From: JBELHR01 sp042091275 | GTDB lineage: Bacteria > Bacteroidota > Bacteroidia > Flavobacteriales > Flavobacteriaceae | Direction: 5' to 3' | DNA: 64,000 nucleotides | Assembly (NCBI GenBank): GCA_042091275.1 | Contig: JBELHR010000003.1 | Span: 28,338-92,337 of the forward strand | In this document: in pieces, positions 51,533 through 60,032 of the stretch | How the letters are laid out: every line of letters begins with the position of its first letter | How positions within the stretch are numbered: the stretch's first letter is position 1 | Translations under genes and position numbers: made by a program | The notes under the pieces: model-generated | Databases searched by the model: none | Told to the model about the DNA's origin: nothing | The model's input: only the letters and a program-made list of their open reading frames with translations

Positions 51533-53155
51533 ATGAAATTATTTAAAAACATAAAAATAGCAACATTAGGTTTGGCAGGTGCACTGACTATGACCTCTTG
51601 TTTGAACGAATTAGATCAAGCTCCAGTAGATCCAGATAGTTTTACTGAAATTGACGTATTCGCTGATGCTGCCTCTGCAAAAGGAGCTTTAGCAAAATTA
51701 TACGCTGCATTAGCTATTACAGGTCAGCAAGGACCTTCAGGTCAAGGAGATATTCAAGGAATTGATGAAGGTTCTTCTCAATTCACAAGAATGCTTTATA
51801 ATCTAAACGAGTTGACTACGGATCACGCGGTTGTTGCTTGGGGAGATCCAGGATTACCAAATCTACACGCTATGGACTGGACGAGTTCTAATCAGTGGGT
51901 AGAAGGTATGTACTACAGATTAGCTCAGGAAGTTTCTTTTACCAATTCTTTTATAAGTAATGCTGCTGCATTATCTAGCGATGCTGAAGTAGCTGCATAT
52001 ATAGCAGAAGCAAGATTCTTGAGAGCCTACGCATATTACAATCTTTTAGATTTATTTGGAGAGGTTCCACTTTTGACAGAGTTAAAGGCGGAAAAGCCTT
52101 CTCAAGCTTCAAAAGATGAGATTTTTAACTTTATTGAATCGGAATTGATCGCTATTGAAAGTGATCTTAAAGCGACAGGATCAAATGAATATGGTCGCGT
52201 AGATGAAACTGCTGCACAAGCACTTTTATCTAGACTATACTTAAATGCTGAATCTTTTATCGGTGTGGATAAATACACAGAATGTGTTACTTACTCTAAT
52301 AAAGTTTTCAATGGTGCGTATTCCTTGCACGTCAACGATGCTAATGGAAATGGATCTTCTTATGACGATTTGTTCTTAGCCGATAACGATGCCAATGGTG
52401 CTGCTAATGAAATGATTTTCCCTTTACTTTTCGATGGAATTCAAACCCAGACTTATGGAGGTATGACCTTTTTAGTACACGCTTCTGTTGGAGGATCTAT
52501 GAACCCTGTTGATTTTGGAATTAACGGAGGATGGTTTGGACTTCGCTCTACAAAGGCACTTGTAGAGAAATTCAATCCTTCTGCTAGCAATAGTAATGGA
52601 GAGCCTATCGCATGGGGTGATAATCGTGCACTTTTTTACACGGATGGACAAGCTTTTGAAATTGACAAAATCAGTGAATTCTCAGGAGGCTATACTATAA
52701 CTAAATTTAAAAATGTAACCTCTCAAGGAGAAGCAGGATCTGATCCTAACGGAGATTTCCCAGATAGTGATTTACCTTTGATCAGAGTAGCTGAAATTTA
52801 TTTAAACTATGCAGAAGCTGTGTTACGCGGTGGAGCTGGAGGGTCTGAATCTCAAGCTTTAGAGTATGTGAATCAACTTAGAGCAAGAGCTTTTGGAGAC
52901 AATTCAGGTAGCATAGATGCTGCAGAATTATCGCTACAATTTGTTCTAGACGAGAGATCAAGAGAATTATACTGGGAAGGTTTTAGAAGAACAGACTTGA
53001 TTCGTTATGGACAATACACGACTGGATCTTACCTATGGCCATGGAAAGGAGATGTTTCCACTGGAACAGCAGTAGAATCGTATCGTTCTGTATTCCCAAT
53101 TCCTGCAAACGTAATTGCAGTGAACCCTAATCTAGTTCAAAACGAAGGTTACTAA
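51533..53155 (+). CDS. SusD/RagB-family starch-binding lipoprotein
   Basis: The 540-residue surface lipoprotein has a lipobox at LTMTSCLNELDQ (Cys23). The RagB/SusD fold contains EVAAYIAEARFLRAYAYYNLLDLFGEVPLLT (a TPR-rich hallmark), LIRVAEIYLNYAEAVLRGG, ALEYVNQLRARA and LDERSRELYWEGFRRTDLIRYGQ. It forms the lid of the SusC channel and binds the glycan. It lies 10 bases after susC, the invariant order of such loci. It would hold a helical starch chain at its surface, by analogy to SusD. Confidence 0.96.
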   Translation: MKLFKNIKIATLGLAGALTMTSCLNELDQAPVDPDSFTEIDVFADAASAKGALAKLYAALAITGQQGPSGQGDIQGIDEGSSQFTRMLYNLNELTTDHAVVAWGDPGLPNLHAMDWTSSNQWVEGMYYRLAQEVSFTNSFISNAAALSSDAEVAAYIAEARFLRAYAYYNLLDLFGEVPLLTELKAEKPSQASKDEIFNFIESELIAIESDLKATGSNEYGRVDETAAQALLSRLYLNAESFIGVDKYTECVTYSNKVFNGAYSLHVNDANGNGSSYDDLFLADNDANGAANEMIFPLLFDGIQTQTYGGMTFLVHASVGGSMNPVDFGINGGWFGLRSTKALVEKFNPSASNSNGEPIAWGDNRALFYTDGQAFEIDKISEFSGGYTITKFKNVTSQGEAGSDPNGDFPDSDLPLIRVAEIYLNYAEAVLRGGAGGSESQALEYVNQLRARAFGDNSGSIDAAELSLQFVLDERSRELYWEGFRRTDLIRYGQYTTGSYLWPWKGDVSTGTAVESYRSVFPIPANVIAVNPNLVQNEGY

Positions 53156-53173
53156 TTATAACGCTAAAGAAAG

Positions 53174-54343
53174 ATGAAATATATATTTAAAACACTACTT
53201 GTTTGTATCGCTTCTACCTTATTGGTAGGTTGCTTTGAAGAGGATTTCAATAGTCCAATTCTAAACGATGATGCAGAAATGAGTTTAATGATGAGTTCTA
53301 GTGAAGTTGTCTTATCTAAAGAAAATGCAGAGGCTGATGCCTTGACTGTGTCTTGGACTGAGCCTGACTATGGAGTCGTAGTAGCTCAACCTACATATGA
53401 AGTAAAAGTAAATGGTGTTACAGCCACTACAACAAATGAGTTATCTATCACTTGGACTGCTCTTGAATTAAACGGTTTTCTTTTAGCGAACGGATCGGTA
53501 GCTGGAGAAACTATAGAAACAACTGTTGCAGTTTCTGCTTCTCTCGGTGAGTCAGTTATAGCGGCAAACAGTCCTATTACTATAACTACTTATGCAGATC
53601 AATTAGATTTGACAACAAAATGGGGGTTAGTAGGATCAGCGACAACCAATGGATGGGATGGTCCTGATATGCCTTTTTACCAAACATCAGAAGCTAATGT
53701 CTTAGTTGCTTATGTAACTCTAAACGACGGAGAAGTTAAAATACGTGAGAATAACAGCTGGGATGGAACAATCAACTACGGAGACTCTGGATTGGATGGA
53801 GTTCTTGACGTGAATGGTGATAATATCCCTGTAACTGCAGGAACTTATAAGTTTGAGTGGAATACAGAATCTTTAGAGTACACTTTGGAGAGTTACACTT
53901 GGGGACTTGTTGGATCTGCAACTACCAATGGATGGGATGGTCCTGATATGCCTTTGGCATACGACCCGAGTTCAGATACTTGGAAAGCTGTAGTTACNNN
54001 NNNNNNNNNNNNNNNNNNNNNNNNNNNNNNNNNNNNNNNNNNNNNNNNNNNNNNNNNNNNNNNNNNNNNNNNNNNNNNNNNNNNNNNNNNNNNNNNNGAT
54101 GTGGAAATGTCTCGCGATTTTTCTGCAGATAACTCTTGGTATGTCAACAATGTTACCTTAATCGACGGAGAGATGAAATTCAGAACAAACAATGAATGGA
54201 CTTATAATGTCGGAGATACAGGAGCAGACGGAAGTTTAGAAGAAGGTGGAGATAACATCCAGATTAGTGCTGGAGTTTACGATGTCTATCTTAATTTTGA
54301 CGACCCAAGTGCCCCTACTTATACCTTAACTTTAAAGAATTAA
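53174..54343 (+). CDS. SusE/SusF-like starch-binding lipoprotein, interrupted by a gap
   Basis: The lipoprotein (LLVGCFEED, Cys20) has an N-terminal DUF-type Ig-like domain (about residues 30-145) and then repeated starch-binding modules. Each module begins WGLVGSATTNGWDGPDMP and contains a DGEvKiR.NN.W...YGD.G.DG.L...G.NI segment. Module 1 starts at 53621 and module 2 at 53900, 279 bases apart. The sequence after the gap resumes with PDVEMSRDF.., at the beginning of a module rather than the continuation of module 2. A third module is therefore probable, and about 226 bases would fit the gap. The C-terminus TYTLTLKN ends a final strand. It sits outside the outer membrane with SusD. Confidence 0.88.
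   Translation: MKYIFKTLLVCIASTLLVGCFEEDFNSPILNDDAEMSLMMSSSEVVLSKENAEADALTVSWTEPDYGVVVAQPTYEVKVNGVTATTTNELSITWTALELNGFLLANGSVAGETIETTVAVSASLGESVIAANSPITITTYADQLDLTTKWGLVGSATTNGWDGPDMPFYQTSEANVLVAYVTLNDGEVKIRENNSWDGTINYGDSGLDGVLDVNGDNIPVTAGTYKFEWNTESLEYTLESYTWGLVGSATTNGWDGPDMPLAYDPSSDTWKAVVXXXXXXXXXXXXXXXXXXXXXXXXXXXXXXXXXXDVEMSRDFSADNSWYVNNVTLIDGEMKFRTNNEWTYNVGDTGADGSLEEGGDNIQISAGVYDVYLNFDDPSAPTYTLTLKN
53621..53997 (+). repeat. Two 279-base protein-domain repeats in the SusE/F-like gene
   Basis: The units begin at 53621 and 53900. Both contain the same 32 bases coding NGWDGPDMP, from the ACC of Thr-Asn-Gly onward. Near-identical repeats explain why the contig breaks at 53998. Confidence 0.8.
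53998..54097. other. Assembly gap (100 N) in starch-binding repeats
   Basis: This placeholder gap falls in a repeated protein module. The repeat period (279 bases) implies about 226 missing bases rather than 100. Confidence 0.95.
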
Positions 54344-54357
54344 ATTCTTTATAATTT

Positions 54358-54390
54358 GTGCTGCTAATCAGAGATTAGCAGCACTTTTTT
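54358..54390 (+). terminator. Intrinsic terminator/attenuator before the secreted amylase gene
   Basis: A 12-bp perfect stem (GTGCTGCTAATC / GATTAGCAGCAC) with a three-base loop is followed by six T and a further T-rich stretch. The amylase ATG is at 54398, 7 bases later. It ends the susCDE unit but leaves the amylase with no obvious own promoter. Confidence 0.85.
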
Positions 54391-54397
54391 CTTTTAT

Positions 54398-57300
54398 ATG
54401 AAAAACCTCCTTATATTATTTTTACTAGTCACCACAGTAAGTCGAGCGCAGCTTAGTTCGGATCCAGAACTAGCGATAAACACCGAAGCATTTACTGTAA
54501 TTTTCAATGCAGAAGGAACTCCTCTAGAAAATTTTGATGGAGCTCTTTATGCCCACACTGGGATAACTATTGATGGTCAAAATTGGCAAAATGTTATTGG
54601 TAATTGGGGGCAAAACGATGTGCAGCCTGAATTCAATAAAATAACAGACAACACCTATCACCTAGTTATAAGTCCTTCAGCATATGAGTTTTACGGCCTA
54701 AGTACTGATGAAAATATCGATGGTATCAATATGGTAGTTCGATCAGCAGACACTTCCATTCAAACGGAAGATCTCTTTTTAGAACTGTATACGGAAGGTT
54801 TTAATATCAACATCTCATCGCCTTCTGATGAGGCACTTTTGACTAAAAATCAAGAATTTACAATAACCACAATCGCGTCAATCGAGTCCAAACTCGAAAT
54901 ATATATTGACGATACTCTACTTAGCTCTCAAGAAAACACACGAGAACTAGAGGTTAACTACAGCTTTGACACTCCGGGTTATCACGACATAACTCTCAAA
55001 GGATATAACGGTTCAGAAACCGCGATTACTACACATAATGTCTATGTGAAAAATCAAACACAAAATAAAGCCCTACCATCGGGCTCAAAAGATGGATTGA
55101 ATATTCAAAGTAATGGAGACGTTGTCTTTGTCCTCCATGCCCCAAATAAAACAGATGTATTCTTAATTGGCGAATTTAATGACTGGTCCTACAACAATGA
55201 CCACCAATTATACCGAGATGACGAAAGATTTTGGATAAACGTTCAAGACTTAGATCCAAACTACAACTATGCCTACCAATACAGAGTAGACGGAAATATC
55301 GATATTGCTGATCCTCACAGTTCTGTGATTTTAGATCCTTGGAATGATGAAGATATAGCGACATCTACCTACCCCAGTTTAAAAACTTTTCCTGAGGGTG
55401 CAGAGGGCTTGGTTTCCTTGGTTTATATAAATAAACCCTCCTTCACCTGGACGGATAGTAGCTTTGAGGCTACAAAAAACGAAGAGGCTGTTATCTATGA
55501 AATGCTCATAAGAGATTTTACGGAAGAGGGTAGTTATCAAGCAGCGATCGACAGATTAGATTACTTAGTTAATCTAGGGGTTACTGCAATAGAACTAATG
55601 CCTGTAAACGAATTTGAAGGCAATGATTCATGGGGTTATAATCCCTCCTTTTACAAAGCAGTAGATAAAGCCTACGGAAGCGAAAATGATTTAAAAGAGT
55701 TTATCAATGCCTGTCATGAAAGAGGTATTTCCGTACTTTTTGATATTGTTTTAAACCACTCTTTTGGTCAGTCCCCTCTCCTATCTTTGTATTGGGACAG
55801 CGTAAATAATAGACCGGCGGAAGACAATCCGTGGTACAATGTCCAAAGTAACTTTGAAAACCCAGACTTGCAATGGGGTTATGATTTCAATCACGAATCT
55901 GAGGACACAAGAATATTTTTCAATAGCGTTCTCGACTATTGGATTGAAGAATTTCACTTTGACGGATATCGATTCGATTTTACTAAAGGATTATCCAACA
56001 CACCTCATCCCCAATCCACAGATCCTTTTGGTAGTGCTTATGACAGCGATAGGGTAGATATTTTAAAAAATTACACTACGCGTCTTTGGGAAAAGCACGG
56101 TGACGATCTGATGATTATTTTTGAGCATTTAGCAGATAATCAAGAGGAAAAGGAATTGGCCGATTTTGGAATATTTATGTGGGGTAACCTCAACGGCTCT
56201 TGGTCTCAAAATGTAATGGGATACTCAGAGAATTCAGACATATCCTGGGGTGACTATAAGCAAAGAGGTTGGGAAGAACCCAAGCTCATCTCTTATATGG
56301 AAAGTCACGACGAAGAGAGAATTATCTACAAAGCACTGACTTTTGGAAGTGAAAATGGAAGTTATAGTACAAAAGAACTTCCGACTGCCCTAGAGAGATT
56401 AGAAGCGGCACAGGTACTTTACTTGTCTTCTCCTGGACCAAAAATGATATGGCAGTTTGGTGAGCTTGGCTATGATATATCTATTGATGAAAATGGAAGA
56501 ACAGGAAGAAAACCAGTGAAATGGGATTACTTGGACGATCCAAATAGATCTCATGTCGCCTCTACTGTTGCTACTGTAAATGGGCTTAGAAAAAACTACA
56601 AGGATTTAAATAGCTTAAACTACAACTTAGAAGGCAGTGGTTTGGCTAAAAATCTAACCATAGACGGGGAAGATATTGATTTTGTGGTACTGACTAACTT
56701 CGGCACAGATTTAGCTATTCTCGAAGTAGAATTTCCAAGTACAGGTACTTTTTACGAATATTTCTCAGGAAAAGAATCTGAAATTAGCTCCGGTTCGCAA
56801 CAATTCAATTTAAAACCTGGAGAATACAGAATCTATAGCTCCTCTCCTTTACAAGATCCTTTAGATGATGGGTCGGGAGATAACGATAAGGATGGAGTGC
56901 CAAATGCCATAGATCAATGTCCAAATACACCATTAGGAACTGAGGTAAATAACCAAGGATGTCCCGTTTTTGTTTTACCAGCAGACAATTATACTATCGA
57001 AAGTCTCGGGGAATCCTGTCAAGGAAAAAACAACGGTCAAATTACCTTGACGACCAAAGAGAATAATAATTATCGCATATTATTTAATGGAGAAGAATAT
57101 GACTTTAGCTCGACTTGGGCTGCGACAAATTTATCTCCTGCTACCTATGAACTCAAAATTACTATTTTAGACGAAGAAGACTACGAGCAGTATTACTATC
57201 TTACTATTCAAGAAGGAACTTCACTTCAGGCCGGTACACAAAACACATTAGACAGTCAAGATCTCGCATTGACTCAAGTTTCTATAGCTAGTGGTTCTGC

Positions 57301-57679
57301 ACCTTATGAAATTTATATCAACGATGAATTCCAATTTGACACCTCTGATGAGATCATACCTGTATGGGGAAAACCCGGAGACAAAATAACACTAAAAACT
57401 GCTGTCGAATGCGAGGGAGATGTGGTGCATTATATTCCGCAAAAGTCGGTATCTATTTATCCAAATCCTGTTGTAGATAATGCAAACATTAGCCTAAATC
57501 ATCCAGATATCAATGAAACTGAAGTCCAAGTTTACAATCAAATGGGGCAGATGGTCAAATCCTTTGTCCTAAAGAGGGATGAAAATCGTGCTTTTGATTT
57601 CTCTGAGCTAAAAAAAGGCTTATACTATCTACGATTTGACACAAAACTATTAGAGACTCAGAGAATCATAAAAAAATAA
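54398..57679 (+). CDS. Type IX-secreted GH13 alpha-amylase
   Basis: The 1093-residue enzyme has a signal peptide (SRAQLSS) and two N-terminal beta domains. An E-set/CBM48-like domain follows (about residues 235-320; DVVFVLHAPNKTDVFLIGEFNDWSYNNDH), then a GH13 barrel with LFDIVLNHSFG (I), GYRFDFTKG (II, Asp near 525), IIFEHLAD (III, Glu near 575) and MESHDEER (IV, near 636). A calcium-binding thrombospondin type 3 repeat (DNDKDGVPNAIDQCPNTP) lies near 827. It ends with a type A type IX sorting domain (SIYPNPV...LKKGLYYLRF...RIIKK, from 1017). It is inferred to be surface-attached or released, generating maltodextrins for SusCD. PorV and GldJ, encoded in this window, are parts of its export machinery. 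Confidence 0.95.
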   Translation: MKNLLILFLLVTTVSRAQLSSDPELAINTEAFTVIFNAEGTPLENFDGALYAHTGITIDGQNWQNVIGNWGQNDVQPEFNKITDNTYHLVISPSAYEFYGLSTDENIDGINMVVRSADTSIQTEDLFLELYTEGFNINISSPSDEALLTKNQEFTITTIASIESKLEIYIDDTLLSSQENTRELEVNYSFDTPGYHDITLKGYNGSETAITTHNVYVKNQTQNKALPSGSKDGLNIQSNGDVVFVLHAPNKTDVFLIGEFNDWSYNNDHQLYRDDERFWINVQDLDPNYNYAYQYRVDGNIDIADPHSSVILDPWNDEDIATSTYPSLKTFPEGAEGLVSLVYINKPSFTWTDSSFEATKNEEAVIYEMLIRDFTEEGSYQAAIDRLDYLVNLGVTAIELMPVNEFEGNDSWGYNPSFYKAVDKAYGSENDLKEFINACHERGISVLFDIVLNHSFGQSPLLSLYWDSVNNRPAEDNPWYNVQSNFENPDLQWGYDFNHESEDTRIFFNSVLDYWIEEFHFDGYRFDFTKGLSNTPHPQSTDPFGSAYDSDRVDILKNYTTRLWEKHGDDLMIIFEHLADNQEEKELADFGIFMWGNLNGSWSQNVMGYSENSDISWGDYKQRGWEEPKLISYMESHDEERIIYKALTFGSENGSYSTKELPTALERLEAAQVLYLSSPGPKMIWQFGELGYDISIDENGRTGRKPVKWDYLDDPNRSHVASTVATVNGLRKNYKDLNSLNYNLEGSGLAKNLTIDGEDIDFVVLTNFGTDLAILEVEFPSTGTFYEYFSGKESEISSGSQQFNLKPGEYRIYSSSPLQDPLDDGSGDNDKDGVPNAIDQCPNTPLGTEVNNQGCPVFVLPADNYTIESLGESCQGKNNGQITLTTKENNNYRILFNGEEYDFSSTWAATNLSPATYELKITILDEEDYEQYYYLTIQEGTSLQAGTQNTLDSQDLALTQVSIASGSAPYEIYINDEFQFDTSDEIIPVWGKPGDKITLKTAVECEGDVVHYIPQKSVSIYPNPVVDNANISLNHPDINETEVQVYNQMGQMVKSFVLKRDENRAFDFSELKKGLYYLRFDTKLLETQRIIKK

Positions 57680-57681
57680 TT

Positions 57682-58383
57682 ATGACAAATACTATAAACA
57701 AATTATCCTGTTTGATTCTGAGTATCGTTTTGTTCTCTTGTGGCTCCGACTCTGGCTCTGAAGAACCAGATGTTATCAATCAGAATCCAAATACACCCGT
57801 CGCTTTGAGTCCTACAAACAACTCTCTGTGTCAAGTTCTAGACTTAGAGTTCAGTTGGTCTGCTGCGACTGATCCCGATGGAGATGATTTGATATATCAA
57901 ATCGACATAGCATCTGACGAAGGCTTTGCCAATATAGAACGAAGTGGAAAAACTGCTAACACTTCCAAGATCTTTAATCTCAACAAAGGCGTGCATTACT
58001 TTTGGAGGGTGAAATCTATCGATGGAGAGCAAGCTTCCAGTGAATACAGTTCTACTTGGCAATTCATTACAGAGGATGACGGTAGCATTAATTACGTGCC
58101 ATTCAATGCCGAACTCCTACTTCCGGAAGATGGTAGTACACATGACCAAACGAGTATGGCCCTGTCTTGGGAAGCAGAGGATTTAGATGGTGATACCCTC
58201 ACATTTGATCTCTATTTCGGTACCGACATAGACAATCCGGAACTACTTGAAGAAGATCTGACAGAAACCAATCATAACGTCGCGGATTTGACGGGAAATT
58301 CAACCTATTACTGGTATGTAGTCGTCAAGGATACCGCTGGTAATTCATCGGTAGGAAAAACCTGGTCTTTTAGCCTGAATTGA
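57682..58383 (+). CDS. Surface lipoprotein with two fibronectin type III-like domains
   Basis: The 233-residue lipoprotein (VLFSCGSDSGSEEPD, Cys20) has two Fn3-like beta domains, at about residues 40-130 (PVALSPTNNSLCQVLDLEFSWSAATDPDGDDLIYQIDIA) and 140-230 (AELLLPEDGSTHDQTSMALSWEAEDLDGDTLTFDLYFGT). Each has a SW.A.D.DGD.L.(Y/F) core. The GSDSGSEEPD leader is acidic, as in exported lipoproteins of the group. It follows the amylase by 2 bases, so it probably takes part in glucan handling at the surface, perhaps as a binding or spacer protein. No catalytic residues are visible. Confidence 0.85.
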   Translation: MTNTINKLSCLILSIVLFSCGSDSGSEEPDVINQNPNTPVALSPTNNSLCQVLDLEFSWSAATDPDGDDLIYQIDIASDEGFANIERSGKTANTSKIFNLNKGVHYFWRVKSIDGEQASSEYSSTWQFITEDDGSINYVPFNAELLLPEDGSTHDQTSMALSWEAEDLDGDTLTFDLYFGTDIDNPELLEEDLTETNHNVADLTGNSTYYWYVVVKDTAGNSSVGKTWSFSLN

Positions 58384-58423
58384 TTAATTTTCGTTAATTT
58401 CGGAGTCCATTAAACAAGTAAAA

Positions 58424-59161
58424 ATGCTGTTTGGCTCCAAAAAACTTCCAATCACTGAAATCTTTCAGGAAGGTTTTATAGATATTCACTCTCATCTGTT
58501 ACCAGGTATTGATGACGGTTCAAAAAATATGGATAACTCCATCGAACTTATCGAAAAACTGGCGAATAACGGGATTAAGCGTTTTATAACTACGCCACAT
58601 ACCATGGCCGAGGTTTATCCTAACACTCCCGAGATTATCCTACAAAAGAGAGATGAGCTCAGAGAGGAACTCAAAAAACGAAATATCGATGTGAGTCTGG
58701 ATGCCGCCTCGGAATACTTGTTGGATCATGACTTTTACAATAAACTAAAAGCTGGAGCTGTTTTGACCTTTGGTAAATCCAAATATATCTTGGTTGAAAT
58801 GTCTTTTTTTAATGCTCCCAACAATTTAAAAGAGCTTTTGTTTGAAATTCAACTCGCTGGACTAAAGCCTATAATGGCCCATCCCGAACGCTATAATTTT
58901 TACGGTGGTAAAATCGAGGAATATCGAAGCTTAAAAAATTACGGTTGTAAGTTTCAATTGAACCTTTTATCCCTGACCTCCCACTACGGGAAACAAGTCC
59001 AAAAAACCTCCTATAAACTGCTAGAGGAGGGCTTATATGATTTTGTCGGAACTGACACCCATCATACCGGACATACAGCACTATTAAGAACAATAGCTAC
59101 TAAAAAAAACAAGAAATACCTGAGTCGTTTAATTTTGAATAATTGCAATATTTTAGACTAA
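58424..59161 (+). CDS. CpsB/CapC-type tyrosine phosphatase (PHP family)
   Basis: The 245-residue protein matches the CpsB/YwqE phosphatases, manganese-dependent PHP enzymes that remove phosphate from capsule-control tyrosine kinases. The metal motif is FIDIHSHLLPGIDDGSKNMD (about residues 16-35). Others are FITTPHTMAEVYPNT, VEMSFFNAPNNLKELLFEIQLAGLKPIMAHPERY and FVGTDTHHTGH. It is cytosolic. Its last codons overlap the SDR gene's end by 4 bases on the other strand. The neighbouring cluster concerns nucleotide-sugar modification, and the kinase partner (Wzc-like) is not in the window. It lies 40 bases after the glucan-locus lipoprotein gene and may have its own promoter. Confidence 0.9.
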   Translation: MLFGSKKLPITEIFQEGFIDIHSHLLPGIDDGSKNMDNSIELIEKLANNGIKRFITTPHTMAEVYPNTPEIILQKRDELREELKKRNIDVSLDAASEYLLDHDFYNKLKAGAVLTFGKSKYILVEMSFFNAPNNLKELLFEIQLAGLKPIMAHPERYNFYGGKIEEYRSLKNYGCKFQLNLLSLTSHYGKQVQKTSYKLLEEGLYDFVGTDTHHTGHTALLRTIATKKNKKYLSRLILNNCNILD

Positions 59162-59865
59162 AGTCTAATATGTCTGCGAATGATAAGGTCTTGACCGTGA
59201 AGGTGATCTCCCTTTTCTGACATAAGATCTGCTACAAATTCCCCCACAGTTTCTGGTTGCATAATCGAATTCGGATCTTCATTAGGAGCCTGTCTTTTTC
59301 TGAGAACCGTCGCACATCTTCCCGGAGAAATATTATAAACTTTTATACCTTTTGGCGCGAGCTCTTGGGCAGCTGACAACGAAAAGTTTAACAAGGAAGC
59401 TTTAGATGCCGCATAAGCGGTCCAACCCGGTCGAGGAGAACTCGCAGAGGTCGAGGCAATGTTGACTAGTCGCCCTTGTACTTTCTCTAAATAAGGAATT
59501 GCCAGTTTTGTAAGGTTAAAAACGGCGTGAATGTTTACATTAAAAGTCCTATTCCAAAGATCCATAGGAGTGTGTTCTATACTGAATGGCTCTATATATC
59601 CGGCAGAATTAATTATAGCGTCTAAACGCTTGTAAGGACTTAAAAAGGTACTTAATTTTTCGTTGATAATATCAAAATCTGCTACATCGCACAGAATCTT
59701 CTCGACTGTTGATGCCTTCTTTAAAAGAACCGCAGAACTGTTGAGTTTAGACTCTTGAATATCCACAAGACCAAAAATACTATCGGGAAACATATTGTCC
59801 AAGGCAACAGCACAAGCCCTACCTATTCCATCCGCAGCACCAGTTATAATAAAAACCTTATTCAT
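59158..59865 (-). CDS. SDR-family oxidoreductase
   Basis: The 235-residue short-chain dehydrogenase has ITGAADGIGRACAVAL (NAD(P) site TGxxxGIG, about residues 7-22), NSAGY (NAG-type), SIASTSAS with the catalytic Ser, and YAASKASLLNFSLSAAQELAPKGIKVYNISPGR with YxxxK (about 152-156). It is cytosolic; the substrate is unknown, but the polysaccharide setting suggests a sugar or polyol intermediate. It begins 1 base after the short frame that follows the assembly gap, and is the last gene of the UpxY-led operon. It is convergent with the CpsB-type gene, overlapping by 4 bases. Confidence 0.9.
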   Translation of the reverse strand: MNKVFIITGAADGIGRACAVALDNMFPDSIFGLVDIQESKLNSSAVLLKKASTVEKILCDVADFDIINEKLSTFLSPYKRLDAIINSAGYIEPFSIEHTPMDLWNRTFNVNIHAVFNLTKLAIPYLEKVQGRLVNIASTSASSPRPGWTAYAASKASLLNFSLSAAQELAPKGIKVYNISPGRCATVLRKRQAPNEDPNSIMQPETVGEFVADLMSEKGDHLHGQDLIIRRHIRL

Positions 59866-59866
59866 A

Positions 59867-59932
59867 TTACAAAGATAGGGGTAATTTGATCTTCTCTCCT
59901 AAGGAATAATCAAAAGAGTCAGGAACAAACCT
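59867..59932 (-). CDS. C-terminal end of a protein after the gap (identity uncertain)
   Basis: The minus strand reads RFVPDSFDYSLGEKIKLPLSL, then stop. It does not look like the usual C-terminus of NAD-dependent sugar epimerases, which end with an FxxWYxxY-type helix. It may be the end of another gene hidden in the gap, or an unusual tail of the epimerase. The other two frames stop within 11 codons. Confidence 0.4.
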   Translation of the reverse strand, partial: RFVPDSFDYSLGEKIKLPLSL

Positions 59933-60032
59933 NNNNNNNNNNNNNNNNNNNNNNNNNNNNNNNNNNNNNNNNNNNNNNNNNNNNNNNNNNNNNNNNNNNN
60001 NNNNNNNNNNNNNNNNNNNNNNNNNNNNNNNN
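59933..60032. other. Assembly gap (100 N)
   Basis: The placeholder gap of unknown true length lies in the epimerase region. No sequence is shared between its flanks. The gap may hide more than a few codons. Confidence 0.99.
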
